The translations under genes and the position numbers were made by a program. The notes under the pieces are model-generated. The model was not told the origin of the DNA. It saw nothing but the letters and a program-made list of their open reading frames with translations, and did not search any database. Positions 8,036-17,573 of a stretch of DNA of 64,000 bases are shown in pieces; positions within the stretch are counted from its first letter, which is position 1, and each line of letters begins with the position of its first letter. Origin of the DNA: JBDHBD01 sp039586095 (GTDB taxonomy: Bacteria > Gemmatimonadota > Gemmatimonadetes > Palauibacterales > Palauibacteraceae); the NCBI GenBank assembly GCA_039586095.1, contig JBDHLB010000001.1:1-64000 (forward strand). The letters run 5' to 3'.

Positions 8036-9633
8036 GCCCCGTGTCCCTCGGTATTCAACCGACCGTTGAGGTGATCGGCAAGCTTGTACGCCAGCGCGAT
8101 GATGGTGAGCGTCGGATTGGCGTAACCCGTGGTCGGGAACACGGAGCTGCCCGCCACGAAGAGGTTGTCGACTCCGTGCACGCGGCAGTCCGGATCGACC
8201 ACTCCAGAACGCGGATCGACATGCATCCGGGTCGCACCCATATGGTGCTTGCCAACCTCCCAACACGCTTCTGCGTCGGTATCGAGTTCGCACTCGGCCC
8301 GACCGATTCCCGCTCGGCGCAGCGCCACGTCCAGCAACTCGTAGGCGCGCTTCAGGCTCTCGCGCTGAACCGGCGAAGGCTCCCACTCGACCCGCACGCC
8401 TGGCCGACCGAGTCGATCTCGCGATCGGGTCAGCTGCACCCGGTGTGAGTATCGAGGAGGAGACTCACAGTAGGCGCGCAGTCGTACGCGCCGCAGGGCA
8501 CCCAGATCCGCTCGGCGGGGCTTGAGGCGCTGCGATGCGGCGACCAGCGCACCCCAGGGATCGCGGGCGATCGCGGCCAGGTGTGTCCCGATGTCCGGTG
8601 GTATCCAGCCCTCCCGCATCGTATGCGCAACAACACGCAGGCCATCGGCACCTCTGGTCGACAGGGACGGGTGGGCCTCATGCGGCGGCAGCGGAAAGAG
8701 AACCGCGTTCACGAGCCGTTCGGACTTTACGAGTGGCTCCGGCATCGTGAACACACCGCGGATGAGACCGTTGTGGCCGTTCCGCGTGACCGGATGCCGC
8801 CAGTAGAAGGCGAGCGAAGGCGCGTTCGCTTCCAGGTGTAGCCAACCCGAGTTCACGTACGAGTGCTCCATGAAGTAGCGGCCAACCAGATCGCGGCTGT
8901 TGCCCACACCGCCCTCGTGTACGCTGTCTGACAGCAGCAGCAGGCGTGGATTCTCGATGCCGCCGGCGGCCAGCACGAAGAATCGAGCCGAGACCTCGAA
9001 GGACCCACCATCGAGTGTGGCGACTCTCACCTTATCGATGCGCCTGCCGGACCTGGCAGGAAGCAGTTCGGTCACGGCCGAGTGCAACAGCACCTTCACG
9101 GAACGCGACCCGGCGAGGACGTCGCGATAGGCGCGGCCGAACTTCGTGGGTGGGCTGAAGTGAAAGACAGCGGTCTCGATCAGGTCGCGTTCCAATTCGA
9201 ATGCCGGCGCCGACGGAGTAGACCACGCCGCCGTGTTGTAGTCGAACGGTGCCAGCTCGCAAAGTCGGTGCGCTCGCTCGAAATACGGATCCAGGGTCGC
9301 TCTGGCATACGGCCAACCGCTCTCGTCGACCCACTCTCGCGGCTCGAACACGGCAGGATCCAGCGGTCGGCACCACCCGGACCACACTTTCGTCGACCCA
9401 CCGAGGCAGCAGAGCCGCGAGTGCTCCAGGGGAAGATGGGCCGGGCTCTCCGCCTCCAGGAGGGCCTGTGTCGCGCGGTCCGGTCGCATTCCGCCCGCTT
9501 CCAGCATGCAGACGCTGGCCCCCGCGTCGCCCAGCTCGAGCGCGATCGGGATACCCGCTGGCCCGGCGCCGACCACACATACATCGGCCTCGATCTGCGC
9601 GCCGGCTGGCACCGTGCGGCCATCTTCAAGCAT
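8032..9633 (-). CDS. GMC family FAD-dependent oxidoreductase
   Basis: A 533-residue glucose-methanol-choline type oxidoreductase. The FAD-binding motif is VVGAGPAGIPIALELG near residue 20, followed by GGSTKVWSGWC (flavin-contacting loop). The C-terminal catalytic region is HHMGATRM, and the terminal FAD segment is VAGSSVFPTTGYANPTLTI. There is no signal peptide, so it is cytoplasmic. It heads an operon with a GT2 glycosyltransferase and a flippase, joined by 4-bp stop/start overlaps, so it probably oxidises a sugar or polyol moiety of the glycoconjugate made by this locus. That substrate assignment is inference from context. Confidence 0.9.
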   Translation of the reverse strand: MLEDGRTVPAGAQIEADVCVVGAGPAGIPIALELGDAGASVCMLEAGGMRPDRATQALLEAESPAHLPLEHSRLCCLGGSTKVWSGWCRPLDPAVFEPREWVDESGWPYARATLDPYFERAHRLCELAPFDYNTAAWSTPSAPAFELERDLIETAVFHFSPPTKFGRAYRDVLAGSRSVKVLLHSAVTELLPARSGRRIDKVRVATLDGGSFEVSARFFVLAAGGIENPRLLLLSDSVHEGGVGNSRDLVGRYFMEHSYVNSGWLHLEANAPSLAFYWRHPVTRNGHNGLIRGVFTMPEPLVKSERLVNAVLFPLPPHEAHPSLSTRGADGLRVVAHTMREGWIPPDIGTHLAAIARDPWGALVAASQRLKPRRADLGALRRVRLRAYCESPPRYSHRVQLTRSRDRLGRPGVRVEWEPSPVQRESLKRAYELLDVALRRAGIGRAECELDTDAEACWEVGKHHMGATRMHVDPRSGVVDPDCRVHGVDNLFVAGSSVFPTTGYANPTLTIIALAYKLADHLNGRLNTEGHGA

Positions 9634-9905
9634 CGGCGTGCGACCGGTCCAAAGTGCTCGTCGTCAGTAGTCCAGAAACGCGTTGTAAACGCAGCGCTTT
9701 ACGCGCACGCTTTACGAGGTCGCGGCGCGGTCGTGGCTGTTTCCTCTGTCCGTCGCCCCATGTACGGGTGCGGCAGCGTACGCGAATCTCCAGCGGCTGA
9801 CAACGGCTGGGGATCCGGCATGCCCTCACCGACCGGCGCTCCCGAGCGCGTGCGGCATGCCGTAAGCTGGCGGGTCAACACCGGCCAGCCCATGATAGCC
9901 TCCCC

Positions 9906-10184
9906 ATGATCAGACGAGACCACGCGGGCCAGGGCCGCCTGGCGTATTATCTGCGTCCGGGGGCGCCGGCCCGTCAGACGGGCGGTGCCCCGTTGCGACT
10001 GGGCGTGGCCTTCGAGGCGGGGCAGGCTTGGGAGACCGCCGACGAGATGGACCTCGGCTCGCTTCTTTACAGCGTGAGCGTGTTCGCGGGTCTCGACACG
10101 CTCCTCGGCCCTGCCCGCGTCGGGTGGAGCTGGATCAGCGACCGTTCGCCCGGGTGGTTCCTGCAGCTCGGGCCGGCTCTGTAG
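9906..10184 (+). pseudogene. Orphan C-terminal fragment of an outer-membrane beta-barrel (BamA/patatin-type)
   Basis: A 92-residue open frame whose sequence looks like the last strands of a surface-antigen (Omp85-like) barrel, as found at the C-terminus of patatin-like phospholipases. It has an alternating pattern with LRLGVAFEAGQAWE, then FAGLDTLLGPARVGW and an aromatic ending WFLQLGPAL. Complete members are several hundred residues long, and no matching upstream coding is visible in the 270 bp before it. I read it as a truncated remnant; a genuine small gene cannot be excluded. The VanZ-like gene starts 15 bp after its stop. Confidence 0.5.
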
Positions 10185-10199
10185 TCGCCGGAGATCAGA

Positions 10200-11489
10200 A
10201 TGCCTGACGTTTTGGGGACGGCGCGCGCTAACCGCCACTACAAGAAGTGGGTGGCCCCGGTCGTAATCGGCGTGATCCTGGCTGGCACGCTCACACCGTA
10301 CTTTGGACCCGGGGAACCGGCTTCGGGCCTCTGTCTCATCTGCGGCTCGCGTGGACTGGCCGACGCGATCGTCAACGTCCTCCTCTTTCTCCCGCTCGGT
10401 GTGGCGCTTGGCTGGAGTCTGGCACGGCCGAGCGGAGCCGTGGCCGCCGCCGCCCTCCTGTCGGGAGCCATCGAGGGGCTTCAGTTCATGATTCCCGGGC
10501 GCTATCCGGTGATCGGAGACGTCGTCTTCAACACGCTGGGAGCGCTTCTGGGTGTGCTCCTGGCCGGCCAGGCAACGGTCCTCATCCGGCCCGGGCCGCG
10601 CGCCCGGCGCTGGCTGTGCGCCGCGGCGGCAGCAGTGCCCGTGGTCACGATGCTTCTGACGGCATGGCTGCTCCAGCCGTCGTTCCCGCAGTCGGCGTAC
10701 TACGGTCAGTGGACCGCCGATTTGGGACACCTCGAGGCCTATGAAGGACGGATCCTGGAAGCGTCGATCGGCGGGACCCCGGCGCCGTCTCATCGACTCG
10801 CGGACTCGGACACCGTTCGGGCGCGTCTGCTTGGCGGTGCGCCCGTCCGAGTCGTCTTCCGGTCGGGCGCTCGTCCGCCCGCGCTGGCCCCGATCTTTTC
10901 CGTATTCGACGACCATCAGCGCGAGATCGTTCTGTACGGTCTCGACGATCGGGATCTCGTATTGCGATATCGAAGCCGGGCGGTCGCGATGCGGCTGGAC
11001 CAGCCCGACCTGCGGATACCCGACGGTGCGCCAGGCCTCCCGGCGCCGGTATCGACCCCGGAGGGCGTCGGATCCGGCAGTCAGGCGGACCGTGACACGC
11101 GAACTGTCACGATGGTCGCACAGCTGCGGAGCGATGGCTTCTGCGTATGGCTGACTGACCGAGAGCGCGCGTGCCCGGTCGCGCACTCAGCCGGTCGAGG
11201 CTGGGCGTTCTTGCTCTACCCCGAATCGCTGGCGCGCCGGTTCACCGATGGAATCGATTTCGCGTGGATTCTTCTCCTGACTCTGCCGATCGGCTTCTGG
11301 GGGCGCCGAGTCCGGCCGTCGGCGGCGCTGGCTGCACCCGCCCTGGCAGCCAGCGTGCTCGTGCCCTTGCTCTTCGAGCAGGTAGGCTTCTCGGCCTGGG
11401 TGGCGGCGGCTCCCATCTCCGGTGCCCTCCTGGGCCTGTTGTTGTCGAAGAGCTCCAACGGGCAGAGCGCTGCCGGTCGCGTAGGATAG
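10200..11489 (+). CDS. VanZ-family membrane protein with lectin-like extension
   Basis: A 429-residue protein. Residues ~15-125 have four hydrophobic segments and the VanZ pattern (SGAIEGLQFMIPGRYPVIGD, then FNTLGALLG). A predicted periplasmic middle domain (~170-320) has the strand-rich composition of a concanavalin/LamG-like fold. A further hydrophobic C-terminal region (~350-420) follows. VanZ-type proteins are known from teicoplanin resistance, but most homologues are uncharacterised; function here is unknown. The middle domain could bind a surface glycan, which would fit the upstream glycoconjugate locus. The ATG at 10200 has a GGAGATCAGA sequence just ahead as a plausible binding site. 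Confidence 0.75.
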   Translation: MPDVLGTARANRHYKKWVAPVVIGVILAGTLTPYFGPGEPASGLCLICGSRGLADAIVNVLLFLPLGVALGWSLARPSGAVAAAALLSGAIEGLQFMIPGRYPVIGDVVFNTLGALLGVLLAGQATVLIRPGPRARRWLCAAAAAVPVVTMLLTAWLLQPSFPQSAYYGQWTADLGHLEAYEGRILEASIGGTPAPSHRLADSDTVRARLLGGAPVRVVFRSGARPPALAPIFSVFDDHQREIVLYGLDDRDLVLRYRSRAVAMRLDQPDLRIPDGAPGLPAPVSTPEGVGSGSQADRDTRTVTMVAQLRSDGFCVWLTDRERACPVAHSAGRGWAFLLYPESLARRFTDGIDFAWILLLTLPIGFWGRRVRPSAALAAPALAASVLVPLLFEQVGFSAWVAAAPISGALLGLLLSKSSNGQSAAGRVG

Positions 11490-11532
11490 CCGTGCGCTCG
11501 GCGGTCCGCTCTGCCTTTCCGCAGTAGCTCCC

Positions 11533-11910
11533 TCAGTAGCCGTAACGCCCATCTTCGTACGCGTAACCGCCCCGTAGCTCGAACGTCAGGATCTCTCTGA
11601 CCCTTGGTCGGTGATCGTCGTAGATCCACAGCTCCACCAGGTACCGATCGAGCCGATTCAGTAGCCAGCCGCCGGGCGGGACACGCCACTCCAGGCGGTG
11701 GCATGACGCCACGTGTCCCTGCCGGCCGGCCGGCACGCCGGGAAGCCAGATGCGGCAACGGCCGGGCGGCGGTACGTGACCGCGTGGAATGCCCAGCTCC
11801 GCCAGACTCGTCGGCTCGTAAGGCTCGTGGTACGAGTGTTTTGCGAAGCCAACGGCGCAGCCGCTCAGCAGCGGCGCGATGAGCATGAGTCCCACCATTG
11901 CTCGCCTCAT
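11533..11910 (-). CDS. Small predicted lipoprotein
   Basis: 125 residues with an N-terminal signal MRRAMVGLMLIAPLLSGC that ends in a clear lipobox, so it should be a lipidated envelope protein. The frame is open upstream to 12138, but the ATG at 11910 is the only start giving a signal peptide. The mature part is rich in Pro, Arg and Tyr, with a predicted strand segment YLVELWIYDDHRPRVREIL and a Gly/Tyr-rich tail. I do not recognise a family. It is divergent from the MMPL transporter, with 140 bp between starts. Confidence 0.72.
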   Translation of the reverse strand: MRRAMVGLMLIAPLLSGCAVGFAKHSYHEPYEPTSLAELGIPRGHVPPPGRCRIWLPGVPAGRQGHVASCHRLEWRVPPGGWLLNRLDRYLVELWIYDDHRPRVREILTFELRGGYAYEDGRYGY

Positions 11911-12050
11911 GTTCGCCTCCCGGTCCGGCGGTCCTCCTGGACCTTCGTCTCTCCTCGCCCCACCCAACCCCGTCAGAACGACGAATCGGAGCGACGGCTC
12001 GTCACGGAGCAGGGTTCGACGACCGCGCGGGAGCTGGCTAACATTCCGGC

Positions 12051-14741
12051 GTGACCCTCGAAGCGCGCGCTGGAAAGGTGCTGGGCTGGTGGGCCGATTG
12101 GGTGCGACGGCGGGCGTGGCTCGTCGTGGCGCTCGCACTTCCCACGTTCGCCTGGCTCGGGTATTACGCCTTCACGAGTCTGGGCGTGAACACCGATACG
12201 GGCGGGATGATTTCCAACGACCTCCCGTGGCGGCAGGCGGAGCTCTCCTTCCAGCGCGCGTTCCCACAGTTGGAAGGCGAGATTCAGGTCCTCATCGAGG
12301 GCCAGACCCCGGACCAGGTCGATGCCGTTCGCAGGGCGCTCGTCACCGAACTGGCGGCCGACTCCGTGCTGTTCGAGAGCGTCTACGTTCCGGGGGGCGG
12401 AGATTACTTCGAGCGCAACGCGCTTCTGTTCACCGACCAGGATGAGCTGGTCGAGCTCCGCGACAACATCGAGCGCTTCGCGCCGTCGATCCGCCGGCTC
12501 GAGCGGCGACCGCACCTCGACGGGGCGCTCGCGGTCGTCGATTCAGCGATGCGGGAGGTCCGGGAGGGCGCAGACGTCAATGCCGCGCCTCTGATCGGTA
12601 TCATTGCCGGCACGTTTTTCGCCCAGACCCGGCGGCAGCTCTTCCAGGTATCGTGGCAAGAGCTCATGCGAGGACGGCGAGCCACGCCAGCAGACCGTCG
12701 CCTGTTCTTCGCGGTCCGCCCCCACCTCGACTTCAGCGCCGGCTTCCCGGCGCGCCCGGCCATGGAGCGGATCAAGGAAGCGTTCGACGAGCTTCCGGTC
12801 GACATGCGGCGTGGAGCCCGCGTGAGGCTCACGGGCCGGCTGGTCATCGACCAGGAGGCGTTCGCGAGCGCCGCTGGCAGTACGACCCGGGCGGGCCTGC
12901 TGGCTCTGCTGTTCGTCACGATCACGCTGTACATCGGTCTGCGGTCCAAGCGTCTGCTGATCGCCTCGCTGATCACGTTGATGGCCGGACTGTGCGGGAC
13001 GGCCGCCTTCGCCGCGTTCGCGGTCGGCGCCCTCAACATGATCTCGATCGCCTTTGCCGTTCTCTACATCGGGCTCGGCATCGATTACGCAATTCACTTT
13101 TGTCTCGGATATCGGGAGGGAGTGCGGCAAGGGCACGAGCACGCGACGGCGCTCCGGGACGTGGCCGAGAGAGTGGGAAGCTCCATTCTCCTGAGCGCGA
13201 TCACGACGGCGTTCTGCTTCTACGCCTTCGTGCCCACGGACTTTGTGGGGCTGGCCGAGCTGGGGCTGATCTCCGGCACGGGCATGTTCATTAGCCTGTT
13301 TGCGACACTCACACTTCTTCCGGCGCTGCTCTCGCTGTTCCCGCTCGATCCCGCGAAGCTCGCCGAAAAGGACGCCGTACGGTGGTCTCATCCGCTGCTC
13401 GCCGAGGGACGACTTGCCCAGCATGCGTGGTCTTTCCTCTACCGTCATCGGTATGTCGTGCTTGGAGGTGCGGCTGTGGCCGCCGGCGTGAGTCTGGCGC
13501 TCCTGCCCAGAGCACGCTTCGACCATGACCACACGAACCTGAGCGACCCGGGCTCGGAGTCGATCCAGGTATATCGAGAGCTGCTCGCGGACACGACGGC
13601 GAGCACGCTCACAATCGCGATCCTGGAGCCGGATGAGGAGGCCGCTCTTCGGACGGCGGATCGCCTGGAACGCCTTCCCGAGGTGCGAGCGGCTCTGACG
13701 CTTCACGATTTCGTGCCTGGGGACCAGGCGGGCAAGCGTGTCACGCTGGCTGAAATCGTGGAGCTGCTGGGTCCCGCTCCCGAGGCGCACGAGATCGAAC
13801 CAGGGATTCGGTCGGCCGAAGCGCGACTCGAGGCTATCGAACGCTTTCAGGCCAGCCTGGCGGAGCACCTGTGGCACGGCGCCGACGAGTCCTCCGAGGT
13901 GGCGCATCAGGCTCACTACGCGTTACGGAACTGGCGGCGGGAGCTGGACACCTGGCCTCCCTCCACGCGTGCGCAGGCGGTGGACGTGATCGAGGCCAAC
14001 CTCGTCGGCACCTTGACGGAGGGTGTGCGTCTCTTTCGACGCGCGCTCGAGCCGTATGAGACTCTGGACATGAGCCGCATACCCCGGGATCTGCGGCAGC
14101 GCTGGCGGGGCGTGCACGGTGAGTGGCGCATAGAGGTGCTGCCGAGCGAGCCGCCGATCCTGAAGGCGCAGCAGGAAGCCTTTGCGGACGCCGTACATGG
14201 CGTGGCACCGCACGCGACCGGCGTGGCCGTGACGGATCTCGAAGCGGGACGAGTGGCCGTCAGCGCTTTCCGCTCCGCCCTGGTGTGGGCCACGATCGCC
14301 ACAGCCGTGATCCTGCTCGTTCTGCTGCACAGCCCCCTCGCCATGGGTCTGATGCTCGTACCCCTGCTGCTGGCCGGCCTGCTGACGGGCGGTGCCTCGG
14401 TGCTGCTCGACCTGCCGTTCAACTTCGCGAACGTGATCACGCTGCCACTGCTGCTCGGAGTCGGAGTCGACAACGGGATTCACATGGTCCATCGGGCCCG
14501 AGTCGCACCGCCCTCGGATGGAAACATGGTGGGTACGAGCACGGCGCGAGCGGTCCTGTTCGCCACGTTGACCACCATGCTCAGCTTTGGAAATCTCGGC
14601 TTCGCCACCCATCGAGGGATGGCGACGATGGGTCAGATGCTCACGCTCGGAATGAGCGCGGTGCTCATCTGCACGTTGATCGTACTGCCGACGCTTCTGG
14701 CCCTGCTCCCGGATGCGAACGAGGACTCAAGCGGCCGATAA
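12051..14741 (+). CDS. MMPL/HpnN-type RND family transporter
   Basis: An 896-residue transporter with the duplicated RND plan: one TM helix near residues 20-45, a periplasmic domain, then a five-helix bundle (~285-420) containing FAVLYIGLGIDYAIHF. A second helix/periplasmic unit follows, with a closing bundle (~745-890) containing LLLGVGVDNGIHM. The paired charged/polar GxDY and GVDNG motifs are typical of proton-coupled MMPL proteins. Overall it resembles the hopanoid-associated HpnN group that exports lipids to the outer membrane. No other hopanoid gene is in the window, so lipid export is inference. Translation starts at a GTG. Confidence 0.88.
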   Translation: MTLEARAGKVLGWWADWVRRRAWLVVALALPTFAWLGYYAFTSLGVNTDTGGMISNDLPWRQAELSFQRAFPQLEGEIQVLIEGQTPDQVDAVRRALVTELAADSVLFESVYVPGGGDYFERNALLFTDQDELVELRDNIERFAPSIRRLERRPHLDGALAVVDSAMREVREGADVNAAPLIGIIAGTFFAQTRRQLFQVSWQELMRGRRATPADRRLFFAVRPHLDFSAGFPARPAMERIKEAFDELPVDMRRGARVRLTGRLVIDQEAFASAAGSTTRAGLLALLFVTITLYIGLRSKRLLIASLITLMAGLCGTAAFAAFAVGALNMISIAFAVLYIGLGIDYAIHFCLGYREGVRQGHEHATALRDVAERVGSSILLSAITTAFCFYAFVPTDFVGLAELGLISGTGMFISLFATLTLLPALLSLFPLDPAKLAEKDAVRWSHPLLAEGRLAQHAWSFLYRHRYVVLGGAAVAAGVSLALLPRARFDHDHTNLSDPGSESIQVYRELLADTTASTLTIAILEPDEEAALRTADRLERLPEVRAALTLHDFVPGDQAGKRVTLAEIVELLGPAPEAHEIEPGIRSAEARLEAIERFQASLAEHLWHGADESSEVAHQAHYALRNWRRELDTWPPSTRAQAVDVIEANLVGTLTEGVRLFRRALEPYETLDMSRIPRDLRQRWRGVHGEWRIEVLPSEPPILKAQQEAFADAVHGVAPHATGVAVTDLEAGRVAVSAFRSALVWATIATAVILLVLLHSPLAMGLMLVPLLLAGLLTGGASVLLDLPFNFANVITLPLLLGVGVDNGIHMVHRARVAPPSDGNMVGTSTARAVLFATLTTMLSFGNLGFATHRGMATMGQMLTLGMSAVLICTLIVLPTLLALLPDANEDSSGR

Positions 14742-14830
14742 CGCGGACCGGCGTCATCGGAGACGGCTTCGAGGGGGAGCGGGTGTGACAGGACCCCTTC
14801 AGAGCCGCCGGGTGTGAGAGCGGAGGGGCG

Positions 14831-17026
14831 TCAGAAGCGGGGCGACACCGAGAGGACGAAGCTACGGGAGGCTCCGGGATTTCGCTCCTGGACGTCCACG
14901 TACTCGGCCTGGAAGAGGTTGGTGACCTTCCCCTGCACGTACACGCCCAGCACCTGGTAGCCAGCTCGGACGTCGACCACGGTGATGTCATCACGTGGAT
15001 CGAACGGGAAGGCGAGCACCTCCTCGACCCGTGAGCGGAATCTGACGTCCACCGCCACGGCTCGCTTCAATCCCCACAGCGTCCCGGTGACGTTGTGTCG
15101 CGATCGATACTGCAGGGCCTTCCCCGTATCCTTGTTCTCGGAATCCAGGAACAGGTACGAGACGTCCAGACCCAGCATGTTCGGAACGATTCCGAACTTC
15201 GCGCCCATGTCCAATCCCGTCACACGAGCGTCCGCTACGTTTCGGAACTGGAACAGGAAGAGCTCTCCTGGCACCGTGCTCGGCTCGATCAGATCGTTGT
15301 ACTCGCTGTGGAACACGGCGGCGTCGAGCCACAGCCAGGGGAAGGGGTTCGCGGTCAAACCGACCTCGCCCGCCCACGCCGTCTCACCTTTCAGCTCCAG
15401 GTTGGGGATCACCCGAAAGCCGAACTGTACCGTTTCGGTAAACTGTTCGGACGGCGTGGGCGCCCGGTAACCCCGGCTGACGGACGTCCGCAGACTGAGT
15501 CCCTCCGTCGGTCTGTACACGAAGCCCATCTTCGGGCTCAAATTGAGCTCCGCATCCGTCTCGTTCGTCGAGTGATAATCCAGGCGCAGGCCGATTGAAC
15601 CCCGGACGTTGTCCGAGATCTTGATCTCGTCCTGCGCGTACGTCGCCAGGTCCCATAGCAATGGGTCACCGACGAGGCTCGAGGTGACCGTCGTGGCGGC
15701 CGCCTCGCCGCCAAAGGTGAGACCGTGCCGCGCCGCCGGGTTCGTCGACAGCTGGACGTCGGTCGCGTACCGCGTCGAGCGGTGGAAGTCGTCGCTGTCG
15801 TGGAAGTGATTCTGAACCTTCGTGTAGTAGATGTGCGGTTTGACCTGGAGAAGAAGCGACTGCGTATTGATCGGGCTGGCTGTCAGGCCGAGCACCAGGT
15901 CGTCGTCACGCTTCCAGTCGCCCAGCTCGACGGGATCAACCTCCAGTGGCCGGTCTTCCGAGAGCCAGTCGAAGAACTCGTCCTGATCTTCGCGCGAGAA
16001 CAGGATGAACGCTTCGACGGGACGGTCGGAAGTCCGACCGAACACCGTCTTCGCGCGGAGCCCCCACCGCTCGAAGTTGCCGTTCTGGCGGAATCCGTCC
16101 GAGCTCTCCCAGCCGGCGAACAGCGTGGCACCCACGTTACCGAGCCAGCGCGAGTGCTGAAGCTTCACGCCCTGCATGCTCAGGGTTTCGTCCGTGAACT
16201 TGAATTGAGAGGGCGTGTCGAACTGTCCGTAATGGAGGCGGGCCTTCGTCTCCGGCTCGTCGGGCGGCCGTCCCGTGAGCACGTTGACCACGCCCCCCAG
16301 CGCGTTTGTGCCGAACAGGGTGGAGTGGGGTCCCTTGATGATCTCGATCCGGTCGACATCCAGAACGGGCAGGGTGGCGAAATCGATCGCGCCGCTGACG
16401 CCGGCCAGCATGCGATGGCCGTCCAACAGCATGAGAACCCGGCTGCCCACACCCCGGGCCAGACCCGTCGAACCCCGGATATCCATCTGGCCAGCGTTGA
16501 AGACCACCCCCTGAGCGAAAGGCAGCGCTTCATCGAGCGTAGTCACGTTGCGCTCGAAGATCTCCCTGCTGGTGAGCACGGCGACGCTGACCGGAGCTTC
16601 TCCCGGGCTCTCCGACCTCCGACTGGCCGTCACGATCAGGCCGGGCACCTCGATGATCGTCTTGGTGACCGGCACTTCAATGCGCGTTTGCTGACCCGCC
16701 ACGACCTCGATTGCGGGACGCTCGACGATCTCGTAGCCGTAGACGATCACCTGCACCGTGTAGCGGCCTGGAAGGAGCTCGTCGAGGCGGAAGATTCCCT
16801 GTTCGTTCGTGAGCGCACTCAGCGTGGAGCCGCTCAACAGGATGGTGGCGCCGCTGATCGGGCTGCCGTCCTCCGCATCTACGACGACTCCGGTAAGCGC
16901 ACCCGTCGCCTCCTGGGCCACGGCCACCGGGGATCCCGCGATGGCGCAGAACGACAGAAGCGACGCGGCGACCCGCGCTCGTATGAACCGGTCAGGAGCT
17001 GTCGGCGGTCCCACGAATCGTCTCAT
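14831..17026 (-). CDS. TonB-dependent receptor with carboxypeptidase-like regulatory domain
   Basis: A 731-residue outer-membrane receptor. A signal peptide ends near AVAQEA. A CarboxypepD_reg-like domain follows (GALTGVVVDAEDGSPISGAT... to about residue 120), then a plug domain (SVAVLTSREIFERNVTTLDEAL; RVLMLLDGHRM; DRIEIIKGPHSTLFGTNALGGVVNV). A 22-strand barrel ends in the terminal aromatic FVLSVSPRF. It should import a TonB-energised ligand such as a siderophore, vitamin or glycan; the ligand is unknown. The gene follows a small lipoprotein by 12 bp, suggesting the two work together. Confidence 0.95.
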   Translation of the reverse strand: MRRFVGPPTAPDRFIRARVAASLLSFCAIAGSPVAVAQEATGALTGVVVDAEDGSPISGATILLSGSTLSALTNEQGIFRLDELLPGRYTVQVIVYGYEIVERPAIEVVAGQQTRIEVPVTKTIIEVPGLIVTASRRSESPGEAPVSVAVLTSREIFERNVTTLDEALPFAQGVVFNAGQMDIRGSTGLARGVGSRVLMLLDGHRMLAGVSGAIDFATLPVLDVDRIEIIKGPHSTLFGTNALGGVVNVLTGRPPDEPETKARLHYGQFDTPSQFKFTDETLSMQGVKLQHSRWLGNVGATLFAGWESSDGFRQNGNFERWGLRAKTVFGRTSDRPVEAFILFSREDQDEFFDWLSEDRPLEVDPVELGDWKRDDDLVLGLTASPINTQSLLLQVKPHIYYTKVQNHFHDSDDFHRSTRYATDVQLSTNPAARHGLTFGGEAAATTVTSSLVGDPLLWDLATYAQDEIKISDNVRGSIGLRLDYHSTNETDAELNLSPKMGFVYRPTEGLSLRTSVSRGYRAPTPSEQFTETVQFGFRVIPNLELKGETAWAGEVGLTANPFPWLWLDAAVFHSEYNDLIEPSTVPGELFLFQFRNVADARVTGLDMGAKFGIVPNMLGLDVSYLFLDSENKDTGKALQYRSRHNVTGTLWGLKRAVAVDVRFRSRVEEVLAFPFDPRDDITVVDVRAGYQVLGVYVQGKVTNLFQAEYVDVQERNPGASRSFVLSVSPRF

Positions 17027-17038
17027 TGGAGCCCGCTT

Positions 17039-17461
17039 CTACTGTCGCAGCCAGACGTTCTCCGTCTCCACGATCCCGACGATGCTCACCGTGAACGTAT
17101 TGCCTACCAGGGTCCAAGTGCCCTGCACGTCGGGTTGGCCGGTGGCCGAGTTCTGGGACCACGTCCCGTCGTCGAACGCCTGGTAGGTTCCGTTGTCGTT
17201 GACGTCCTCCTGGGGGAACACGTCCGGCCAGTCGATGGTGACCGTGTACGTGGTCGCGGTGAGGACCAGCTCCCCAATGGTACCATCTACAGGCTGTCCT
17301 CCCACCGAGATGCTCTGCAACACGTAGGTGCCCGAAAGGTCGACGGGCTGCGGCCCGACCGGTCCACCGCCATCGTCGTCGCCGCAGGCGGCCAGCACGC
17401 CCATAGTGAGAAACACCGCCGCCAAAAGTCGAGAACCTCGAAGCACCGTACCCATGCGCAT
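17039..17461 (-). CDS. Lipoprotein partner of the TonB-dependent receptor
   Basis: 140 residues with signal MRMGTVLRGSRLLAAVFLTM and lipobox VLAAC, followed by an acidic glycine-rich linker (GDDDGGGP) and a beta-rich domain containing repeated GTY/GTW motifs of lipocalin-like type. The start is ATG 17461 because GGAGGGG lies just upstream; a GTG at 17476 overlaps that site and is unlikely. It is cotranscribed with the receptor gene and could be a surface ligand-binding subunit, which is inference from operon position. Confidence 0.78.
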   Translation of the reverse strand: MRMGTVLRGSRLLAAVFLTMGVLAACGDDDGGGPVGPQPVDLSGTYVLQSISVGGQPVDGTIGELVLTATTYTVTIDWPDVFPQEDVNDNGTYQAFDDGTWSQNSATGQPDVQGTWTLVGNTFTVSIVGIVETENVWLRQ

Positions 17462-17573
17462 GACCCACCCCTCCACTGTACGCGTCCGTGAAAAAATCCC
17501 GGATAACTCTAAGCTACAACAGGCCTCATCGCCATTTCACGGCCGCGATCGCTCCCTCGACAGGAGCCACGGA

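Noticed and set aside
12543..13916. 457-residue minus-strand frame
   Set aside because: Antisense to the MMPL-type transporter; low-complexity translation rich in Arg, Gln and Glu.
15725..17491. 588-residue plus-strand frame
   Set aside because: Antisense to the TonB-dependent receptor and its lipoprotein; no recognisable motif.
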